Shown here: piece by piece, positions 20,225 through 27,931 of the stretch | Numbering within the stretch: the first letter of the stretch is position 1 | Layout of the letters: each line of letters begins with the position of its first letter | NCBI GenBank assembly: GCA_963794685.1 | Contig: CAWCFK010000004.1 | Span: 806,001-870,000, forward strand | Source: CAVTWH01 sp963794685 | GTDB lineage: Bacteria; Actinomycetota; Actinomycetes; Mycobacteriales; Micromonosporaceae | Direction of reading: 5' to 3' | DNA: 64,000 nt | Notes under the pieces: model-generated | The model's input: the letters and a program-made list of their open reading frames with translations, nothing else | Told to the model about the DNA's origin: nothing | Databases searched by the model: none | Program-made: the position numbers and the translations under genes

Positions 20225-21831
20225 CCGCGACCCACCCACGCCGGCACGCCGACCTGTTCGGCCGGCCGCACGAAGCGCAGCACCAGTACCCCCAGCAGCA
20301 GCCCGAGCCCGGCCAGCGCCAGGTCCTCCCGCCCCGGCGGGTACCCGCTGGGCAGCACCACCACGGCGAGCAGCGCGCTGGCCACCGCGGTCAGCCGGCG
20401 GACCAGCCCCGGTGGCGCGCTGACCGCGAGCGGAATCACCCCCCACAGCAGGTACCAAGGCCGGGTCGCCGGCCCGAGCAGGGCGAGCGCGGCCAGGCCG
20501 AGCCCGAGCGCCCACACCGGCCCCGGATGCTCCAGCACTCCGCCGGTCCGGCCGCCCGGTCGGGGGTTGGCCTGTCCCGACCGACCCGGCGCGGTCTGCC
20601 GACGGGCGACCCACCAGGCCAGCACCGGGATGGCGGCGACGGCGGACAGCCCCAGCCAGCGCCACGCCGGAACGGCGAGTTGGGCGAGCCGGTACGCGCG
20701 CCGGCCGTCCATCTCGGCCAGCGCGGTGTGGGTGATCCGGCCGAGCACGCCGGTGACCGACCAGTTGGTCGCGGACACCGGCGTGCGCAGCGCGCCGATC
20801 CAGCCGTACCCGGTCCCGACCACCCAGGTCAGCAGCACCGTCGCGGCGATCGCCACGATCCCGGTGGCGAATACCGCGCGGGCCGCCGCGAGCAGTTGCC
20901 CGCGCTGCCGTCCAGCCGGTGGTGCCGGGACGGTCGCGGCCCGCTCGCGCCTGGCGCGGCGCCGGTGCGTCCATAGTTGCTGCGGCTGCGCCCTGAGCGC
21001 GGCGCGGTGGCGTTGCGCCCAGAGCGCGGCGCGGTGGCGTTGCGCCCACAGCACGGCGACCACCAGCAGGCCGAGCGCGGCCGGGGCTTTCACCAGCGCC
21101 GCGGCGGTGATCAGCGCCGTGCCGACGACCATCCGCCCGGTCAGCGCGGCGTACAGGCCGGCGCCGAGGCCGGCGAGCATCACCGCATCGTTGTGCGCGC
21201 CGGCCACCAGGTGCAGCAGCACCAACGGGTTGAGCACGCCCAGCCAGAGCGCGCGGTCGGCGGGTACCCCGCAGTGGGCGGCGATCCGCGGGGTCAACCA
21301 GGCCAGCCCGGCCACCCCGGCCAGCGCCACCAGCCGCAGGGCCAGGACGCCGGCCAGCACGTGGGTACCGGCAAGCCCCGCCACGCCGGCCACGAAGAGC
21401 AGGAACACCGGCCCGTACGGGGTGGGGGTGTGCTGCCACAGCGCGGGTACCCCGGCGGCGAGTGGTCCGCCGAGGTCGGCCGGTCCCTGCCGGTACACGT
21501 CGAGGCCGGCGTGCACCATCGCGCCCTGGGCGAGGTAGGAGTACACGTCCCGGCTGAACAGCGGGGCGCCGAGCGCGAGTGGCCCGGACCACCAGGCGAG
21601 CGTGCCGAGCAGGTACGCCGGTGGCAACGGCAGCGCCCGGCCCAGCCGCCACCAGCCGCCGATCAGCAGGGCCAGCCCGAGGTAGGCGCTGATCAGCCCG
21701 ATCGTCGCGGGCGGGCGTAGCAGCAGCGGCGCGGTGGGCAGCGCGCCGCTGGCCAGTCCTCCGGCGGTGAGCAGCAGCGAACCGGCGAAGCCGAGGGTCC
21801 GAGCCAGTTGCGGATCGCGGGGCGACGCCAT
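20221..21831 (-). CDS. mptB: MptB-like alpha-1,6-mannosyltransferase (GT-C)
   Basis: A 536-residue polytopic membrane protein. The loop after the second or third membrane segment reads LFSRDVYSYLAQGAMV, with the Arg-Asp pair typical of MptA/MptB enzymes that build the alpha-1,6-mannan core of lipomannan from polyprenyl-phosphate mannose. WQHTPTPYGPVFL and LNPLVLLHLVAGAHNDAVM are also characteristic. ATG 21831 is used; a GTG two codons earlier is possible. A 9-residue repeat (ALWAQRHRA) in a basic cytoplasmic loop comes from a 27-bp tandem duplication. It heads a three-gene operon. Confidence 0.85.
   Translation of the reverse strand: MASPRDPQLARTLGFAGSLLLTAGGLASGALPTAPLLLRPPATIGLISAYLGLALLIGGWWRLGRALPLPPAYLLGTLAWWSGPLALGAPLFSRDVYSYLAQGAMVHAGLDVYRQGPADLGGPLAAGVPALWQHTPTPYGPVFLLFVAGVAGLAGTHVLAGVLALRLVALAGVAGLAWLTPRIAAHCGVPADRALWLGVLNPLVLLHLVAGAHNDAVMLAGLGAGLYAALTGRMVVGTALITAAALVKAPAALGLLVVAVLWAQRHRAALWAQRHRAALRAQPQQLWTHRRRARRERAATVPAPPAGRQRGQLLAAARAVFATGIVAIAATVLLTWVVGTGYGWIGALRTPVSATNWSVTGVLGRITHTALAEMDGRRAYRLAQLAVPAWRWLGLSAVAAIPVLAWWVARRQTAPGRSGQANPRPGGRTGGVLEHPGPVWALGLGLAALALLGPATRPWYLLWGVIPLAVSAPPGLVRRLTAVASALLAVVVLPSGYPPGREDLALAGLGLLLGVLVLRFVRPAEQVGVPAWVGRG
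20995..21048. repeat. 27-bp coding tandem duplication
   Basis: Two exact 27-base units (20995-21021 and 21022-21048) with decayed partial copies on both sides. They encode a basic 9-residue repeat in the MptB-like protein. Confidence 0.85.
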
Positions 21832-22102
21832 GGTCACTCGACGCAGGCTGCCAGCCCCGACTGTCCGCCCGACGACGGGCCGGACCGCTGGCGCATGACG
21901 GGGAGTGAGCGCTACGCGCCGACGATGTCCGAGGCCTGCCGGATGTCCACCCCGGGGACCCGAGGCCGACTCGCCGACGCGGCGGCGACGGCGGTGGGCG
22001 GCGTGGCGGATCGATCCGCTCCGGAGTCCGATCGCTGACTGCCCGCTCGTGATCATCTCGGTACGGTGGTCACTGCATGATCAATAGACGGGGAAGGCAA
22101 TC
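21832..22102. other. Divergent intergenic region with a long-spaced dyad
   Basis: The spacer between the mptB operon and the protease cassette holds no clear gene. TGATCAT (22050-22056) is mirrored exactly by ATGATCA (22077-22083), 20 bases apart, which may be an operator for the cassette. The part after 22050 is less GC-rich than its surroundings. Confidence 0.4.
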
Positions 22103-22246
22103 ATGTCCGTAACTACTCGACGGCAGCTGACGCCCGGGCTGCGACCGCCCGGGAATCGAGTCTGTCGATGGCCGGGCGTGCGGACCGTTATCAATTCGTT
22201 ACCGTGTGCGGTATCTGGGGCGGGGTCGGCGCGCACTAAGCAGTGA
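22103..22246 (+). CDS. Candidate small ORF, 47 aa
   Basis: ATG 22103 is preceded by GGGGAAGG seven bases away and opens a 47-codon frame (MSVTTRRQLTPGLRPP...) ending 64 bases before the S8 protease start. The product is basic, with two Cys and no membrane segment. I do not recognise it. Good ribosome-site spacing is the main support; it could be a leader peptide or chance. Confidence 0.25.
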   Translation: MSVTTRRQLTPGLRPPGNRVCRWPGVRTVINSLPCAVSGAGSARTKQ

Positions 22247-22310
22247 CCGATCGGGCGATGATGGGCCGGTCGATCGTGCCGGATGAATGGCGACACAGTG
22301 GGGGATTCGC

Positions 22311-23917
22311 ATGAGGGTGTATGTCCGCAGGCCAGGCAAGGCCAGTTCGGACCAGCCAACTCGGGGGACTGACGGGCTGCCCGGCATGCCGCCCACTGTG
22401 CCGCCGTTCCCGCAGCAGGTGCTCGACCGTCACAACGCGCGCCGTCTCGACCCGGCCAACGCCGTGCTCCTCGCCGGCCAGCGGACACCGCTGCCCACCG
22501 CGTACCGCTCCGGGGTGCTGTTGATGCCGGAGGCGACCCGCCGCGACGGCGCCTTGCAGAACATCAACAAGCTGCTCACCGAGTCCGGCATCTACCTCGA
22601 CGATTCCGAGATCAGCAAGGATTTCCGCGCGGAGTCGCCCCGGGTGTGGCCGGTACCGCTGCGACAGCTGCGCGGTGCCGCGCCCGAGCCGGGTGGATGC
22701 CTGGATGGTGCTGCAGACGCTGCGGGCCGCCGTAGCCCGGGGCGACCAGCGCGCCGTGCCCGACCAGATCGGCCAGATCGGCCTGGACCATCTGATGGTC
22801 GGCTCGGCGGTGGCCGGCGCGGGCAGCCAGCTCTTCGGTGTCAACTATGCCGTCGAGGGCAGTGGCGAGGGCCCCTCGTCGATGGCTCCGCCAAGTCTGG
22901 CCCGCTACGACGGGCCGGTGCCGGTGGCCCTGTCGCTGCCGGCGCCGGTCGCCCCGAAGGCCTTCGGAGCGCGCCGGGCCACCGTGGTCACGTTGGATAC
23001 CGGCATCGGCGCGCACCCCTGGTTCACCGATGGCTACCTGGCCGTCGCCGACCCGATCCAGAACGCGGTAATCGCGAACTCGGCTGCCACCGCGACGCCC
23101 GGACAGCCGGTGATCGACAGCTCGGACGACGGGCCGGCCGATCACCGAACCGCTGGTCGGGTCGTTGGCGACACACTTCGGGCACGGCACCTTCATCGCC
23201 GGCGTGCTGCGCCAGCTCGCCCCGGCAGCCCAGGTGCGGACCGCACGGGTAATGCACAGCGACGGCGTCGCCTACGAAAGCGACCTGCTCGCCGCCCTGT
23301 ACGAACTCGTCGAGCAGGTCGAGGCCGCCCGCAACGGCGACCCCGACGCGCTCGCCGTCGACGTGCTTTCCCTCTCCCTGGGCTACTTCCACGAGGACGG
23401 CGACACCCTCACCAGCGAACTGGTCAGCCTGCTCGACCGGCTCAGCGGACTGGGGGTGACCGTGGTGGCCGCAGCGGGCAACTTCGCCACCAGCCGGCCG
23501 TTCTACCCGGCCGCGTTGGCCCCGCGCTACGCCGACGCGTCGGGCGCGCCGCTGCTCAGCGTGGGAGCCCTCAACCCGAACGGCAGCGTGGCGCTGTTCA
23601 GCGACGAGGGTTCCTGGGTCAACTGCTTCGCCACCGGAGCAGCCATGGTCAGCACCTTCCCCACCACCTCGGTGGGTGGCCTGCAGCCCGAGTACAGCAT
23701 GGACAATGGTCGGCGGCAGGCGCTGGACGGCGACGACTTCACCGAGGGCTTCGCGGTCTGGAGCGGCACCTCGTTCGCCGCCCCGGCGGTGGCCGGCCTG
23801 CTCGCCGCCGGGCTGGAGCGCAACGCGGCTGCGGACGCGAGCCTGTCCCTGGACGGGACGTCCGCGGCCGATGCGATCAAGCGTGCGCAGGCCGCCGTGG
23901 CGGGGTTGGGTGCGTAA
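22311..23917 (+). pseudogene. S8 subtilisin-like serine protease (two frameshifts)
   Basis: Read across two frame changes this is a 534-residue S8 protease with a full triad: D229 (TLDTGIGAHPWF), H291 (HFGHGTFIAGVL) and S487 (SGTSFAAPAVAGLLAA). There is no signal peptide, so it probably acts in the cytoplasm. ATG 22311 has GGGGGA upstream. One extra base in CCC near 22684 and one in the GGGCCGG stretch near 23134 explain the breaks: removing them gives LRGAAPSRVDAW and DDGRPITEPLVGS, and the 1607-base span is two more than a multiple of three. It is the first gene of a cassette with a sigma factor and a CHAT protease. The next start overlaps its stop (TAATG). Confidence 0.85.
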
Positions 23918-24540
23918 TGGTGCCACCGACCCCGATGTCGCGGCACGACGACGTGCCGGCGGAGGCGTCCGACGATCGTCGGGCCCGCCTCGGGCTGCTG
24001 CTGGACCGGGCCCGGGACGGGCAGCGGCAGGCGCTCGACCAGATCGTCCAGGAACTCACGCCACTGCTGTGGCAGGTGGCTCGGGGCCGGGGGCTGGATG
24101 CCGCCGCGAGCGAGGACGTCGTGCAGACCACCTGGCTGTGGCTGCTGCGTGATCTGCACAGCATCCACACCCCGGAGGCGCTGACCGGGTGGCTGGTGAC
24201 GATCGCCCGACGGGAAGCCGGTCGGGTCCGTGAGTCGGTCTGGCGGGAGGCGCCGGTGTCGGTGCCACCGGAGCAGTCCGGCGGCCCCGATCCGGCGACG
24301 GTCACCGAGGAACGGATGTCCTGGGCGTCCCGCCGGACGGCGGTGTGGGCAGCCGTGGAGCAGCTTTCGGACCGGTGCCGGGAACTGCTGCGGGTGGTCG
24401 CGTTCGTGGACCGGCCGGACTACGACGCGGTGGCCGCGGCGCTGGGCATGCCGCGCGGCAGCATCGGCCCCACCCGGGGTCGCTGCCTCGGCAAGCTGCG
24501 GGAAGCGCTGGCCGCCCGGCCAGACTGGAGGTGGTCGTGA
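23917..24540 (+). CDS. ECF-type RNA polymerase sigma factor
   Basis: A 207-residue sigma-70-family protein with only regions 2 and 4. Region 2 includes GLDAAASEDVVQTTWLWLLRDL; region 4 has LSDRCRELLRVVAFVDRPDYDAVAAALGMPRGSIGP, the helix-turn-helix that reads the -35 element. The ATG overlaps the stop of the S8 protease by one base, and the stop overlaps the next start by four, so it is translationally coupled in the middle of the protease cassette. It probably directs transcription of the cassette or of its targets. Confidence 0.88.
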   Translation: MVPPTPMSRHDDVPAEASDDRRARLGLLLDRARDGQRQALDQIVQELTPLLWQVARGRGLDAAASEDVVQTTWLWLLRDLHSIHTPEALTGWLVTIARREAGRVRESVWREAPVSVPPEQSGGPDPATVTEERMSWASRRTAVWAAVEQLSDRCRELLRVVAFVDRPDYDAVAAALGMPRGSIGPTRGRCLGKLREALAARPDWRWS

Positions 24541-25034
24541 ACAGCTCGTCCGAACAGCACGGGGCCGATGAGCCGATGGACGGCATCGACATCGCTCTGC
24601 TGGGCGACATCCGGGCCGCCTACACCGAGTTCGATCCGGTCCCGGAGGGGCTGGCCGACCGGGTCCGGTTCGCCATCGCGCTGGAGAACATCGACCTGGA
24701 GGTACTGCATCTGCGGGCCGAACTGGCCGAGACGGTAGGGGCGCGCTCGGAGGAGATCAGCCGCACCATCACCTTCGACAGCAGCAGCCTGACCATAATG
24801 ATCATGTTGGCCGATCCGGACGGCGGGCAGACCGTCCGGATCGACGGCTGGCTGGCCCCGCCGGCCGCGCACGAGATCGAGGTGCGGACCACCGGCGGTT
24901 CACTGGTGATCCGGGCCGACGGCGACGGCCGGTTCGTCGCCGACGAGGTGCCGTGCGGACTGTGTCAGCTCGTGGTGCGGGTCATGGAGGCCGGCCGTAG
25001 CCGATTGGTGGTCACTCCGTCCATAGTGTTGTGA
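24537..25034 (+). CDS. Hypothetical 165-aa partner of the sigma factor
   Basis: The start GTG 24537 lies in the stop of the sigma gene and has GGAGG at 24527. The N-terminal third is helical and acidic (LLGDIRAAYTEFDPVPEGLADRVRFAI), similar in feel to the sigma-binding helices of anti-sigma factors. The last two thirds are beta-rich (TVRIDGWLAPPAAHEIEV, then SLVIRADGDGRFVADEVPCG), recalling carboxypeptidase regulatory-like domains. No membrane segment is present. I infer a soluble sigma-partner or adaptor; no family was recognised. Confidence 0.7.
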   Translation: MNSSSEQHGADEPMDGIDIALLGDIRAAYTEFDPVPEGLADRVRFAIALENIDLEVLHLRAELAETVGARSEEISRTITFDSSSLTIMIMLADPDGGQTVRIDGWLAPPAAHEIEVRTTGGSLVIRADGDGRFVADEVPCGLCQLVVRVMEAGRSRLVVTPSIVL

Positions 25035-25055
25035 GACCGGACGGAGGTGGGTGGC

Positions 25056-27604
25056 GTGGCCGTAGCGGACCTGGAGACGCGGGTACGCGAACTGCACCAG
25101 CGCGGTGTCAACGCCACCAACAGCGGTCGGCCAGCGGTCGGTGCCGCATCCCTGCGTCGGGGACTCGCGTTGCTGGGCTGGTCTGCGCCCGACGTGCCGC
25201 CCCGGGCGCTGCCCGAACTGGCCGGCCGGCTGCTGCTGAGTCTGGCCTGGGCGGAGAGCGAGCAGGGGCGCGGTGAACTCGGCTTCGCCCTGCTCGACCA
25301 GGCCACGGAACTCGTCGCAGAGCAGGACCGGGGGGTGGCCGTCCAGCAGCGCGGGCTGATGCTGTTCCGTTCCGGCGACAACATCGGCGGTCTGGCCTGT
25401 CTGGACACGGCAGTGAACCTGCTCGACCCGCAGGTGCACGCCGCGGTGCTGGCCCGCACCTTGATGAACCGGGCCACCGTGCAGCTCAGTGCCGGGCGGA
25501 TCCGACAAGGCCGGCAGGACCTCATCGCCAGTGCGTCCGTCGCCGAGGCCGCCGGCCTCGAACTGGTATCCGCCAAGGTGGTGCACAACCTGGGCCTGGC
25601 CGACCTGCATCCTGGGGGACATTCCCAGCGCGCTCGACCTGTTGGCCGGAGCGCAGCATCCCGCTACCTGCGGGTCGCCCCGACTGGTCGCCCCGGTGGC
25701 CCAGGCCGCCCGGGCCCGCGCGCTGCTCAGTGCCGGACTCGTCGAGCCGGCCGCGGCCAACCTCACCGAGGCGATCGGGGCGTTCCGGCGGCAGCGGCTC
25801 ACCCAGGACCGAGGCGAGGCTGAGGTGCTGCGCGCCCAGTGCGCGCTGGTCACCGGGGATGCGGCCGGCGCGATCGGTTGGGCGGCGCAGGCGGCGCGCA
25901 CCTTCGGCCAACGGGGCAACCAGCGGTGGCGGGCGATCGCCCAGTTGGTGGGTATCCGTGGGCGGGCGTTGCAGGATCCACGCAGCGGGTACGTGCGGCG
26001 GCACGCGCCGGAGCTGGCGGACCGGCTGCGCGCGCTCGGGCTGGCCAGCGATGCCGAGATCGCCACGCTGGTGGCCGGCCGCTGCGCGGTGGCCCGGGGC
26101 GAGCGGGTCGACGCCGGCGCGCCCGGACGGCCGGTCGCGGGCGGGACGCTGGGAGTTCGGGTACCTGGAGGCGGTGCTGCTGCGGCACCTCACCGCGGCC
26201 GAGGCGGCGCTGGCCGACGGCGACCCGGGCCGGGCACTGGCACACGCCCGGCGTGGACTGGCCCGGCTGCACGATCGCCGGGGCCGGCTGGGCAGTCTGG
26301 ACCTGCGGGTGGGCACCGCCGCGCTGGGTCGGGAGTTGGGCGCGCTGGGGCTGCGGACAGCGCTGCACGGTGGCCGGCCGGCGCAGGTGCTGGAGTGGTC
26401 GGAGCGCTCCCGCGCGCAGGCGTTCGCGGTGCAGCCGGTACGCGCGCCGGAGGATCCGGACGCCGCCGACGCCCTGGCCGAACTACGCCAACTACGCCAC
26501 CAACTGCGTACCGCGCAGCTGGCCGGCGCCACGGGTCGCCCGGATGCCACGGTACTGGCCCGGTGCGTCGAGTTGGAGCGGGTACTGCGGGAACGGCAGT
26601 GGCGTACCGCCGGCGCCGGGGTCACCGCCGGACCGGTCCGCCCGGCTGAGCTGGTCGCCGCACTCGGCGACCGGGCACTGGTCACCTTCCTGCACGTCGA
26701 CGGCGAGCTGGCCGCCGTGCTGCTGGTGGCCGGGCGTACCCGGCTGGTCCGGCTGGGCAGCGGGGACGGGTTGACCGAGACGGTGCGCCGGCTGCTGACC
26801 GACCTCGACGCGTTGGCCGGCCGGGCGTTGCCGGAGCGGCTCGCCGCGGTCGTGCACACCTCGGCGCAGCGGCAGGCGCAGGCGCTCTCCGACCGGCTGT
26901 TCGGCCCGCTGCGCGAGCTGCTCGGCGACCGGGAGCTGGTCCTGGTACCCGCCAGCGAGCTGGCCGCGGTGCCCTGGGGTCTGCTGCCGGCGCTGCGCGG
27001 CCGCCCGGTCAGCGTGGCGCCCTCGGCCGCCGCCTGGCACTCAGCCGCCACCGCCCCGGCCGGGTTCGTGGCGGGTGGGCGGGTGCTGTTGGCGGCCGGG
27101 CCGGCGTTGGAGCATGTGGATCACGAGTTTGACGAGATCGCGGGACTGCACCCGGACCCGGTGGATCTGCGGGCCGAGCGGGCCGGAGTGGCCGCGACGC
27201 TGGCCGCGTTGGACGGCGCGCAGCTGGCGCACCTGGCCGCGCACGGTCACCACGAGCCGGAGAACGTGCTCTTCAGCCGGCTCGACCTGGCCGACGGGCC
27301 GCTGCTCGCCTACGACATCCAGCGGTTGGCGTCGGTACCCCGGCTGGTCACCCTCTCCGCCTGCGATGTGGGGCGGGCAGTGGTACGCCCGGGGGACGAG
27401 CAGTTGGGCTTCACGGCGGCGCTGCTCTACGCCGGGGCCCGGTGTGTGGTGTCGTCGGTGTGTCGGGTCAGCCACGAGACGTCGGCGACGGTGATGGTGG
27501 CGCTGCACCGGGCGCTGGCCGAGGGCGCGAGCCCGGCCCGCGCGCTCGCGCTGGCGAGCGAGAAGGAGCCGCTGGCCACGTTCGTGGCATTCGGCGCCGG
27601 CTGA
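25056..27604 (+). pseudogene. TPR-CHAT caspase-like protease (two frameshifts)
   Basis: Read across two frame changes this is an 848-residue protein. Roughly residues 1-450 are TPR-like helical repeats (for example LLSLAWAESEQGRGELGFALLDQA), and the C-terminal 300 form a CHAT domain, the caspase-like protease found in bacterial signalling and defence. The catalytic pair is H729 (LAAHGHHEPENVLFS) and C769 (LVTLSACDVGRAV). GTG 25056 has GGAGG eight bases upstream. One extra base near 25611 (restoring ADLHLGDIPSAL) and one in GGG near 26147 (restoring VAGGRWEFGYLEA) account for the breaks; the span is two over a multiple of three. The last gene-proximal repeats begin at its stop codon. Confidence 0.87.
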
Positions 27605-27673
27605 GCCGCTGAGCCGCTGAGCCGCTGAGCCGCTGAGCCGCTGAGCCGGCTGGCACCCGCTGGCACCCGCTGG
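27602..27673. repeat. 8-bp stop-codon repeat (6 copies) followed by 10-bp repeat
   Basis: TGAGCCGC is repeated six times from the CHAT stop codon (27602-27649). Since eight is not a multiple of three, the units place TGA in all three forward frames. GCTGGCACCC follows twice plus a partial copy. The rest of the 327-base spacer up to 27931 shows no gene. Confidence 0.9.
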
Positions 27674-27931
27674 CGGACCAGCGCAGGGCTGGCGCGGGGA
27701 CGCGGGGCGGCGCGGGCATCATCCGTTTTCCGGGGCTGGCCGCCGAGTAGGCCGAAATCGGGACACATGCGGGCGTGTACGGCGGGTCGGCGACCGGTGG
27801 GTGTCGGGTATCGCGGCAGGATGACCGGCAGTACCTGAGGTAGATATGCCAAATCGGGCCTAGCGCGTATCTGGCGAACCGCTTCGGGCACTGTTCGACA
27901 GGAAGTTCGTCGGACCCGAGGGGGCGGCGCG

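Noticed and set aside
18857..21652. One 931-codon minus-strand protein
   Set aside because: Its first half is an out-of-frame reading of the MptB-like gene; the real GT87 gene starts at 20224 with a 4-base overlap.
22675..24540. A 621-codon fusion of protease fragment and sigma factor
   Set aside because: The middle part is frame-shifted nonsense rich in Arg; the S8 gene continues in another frame and the sigma gene starts at 23917.
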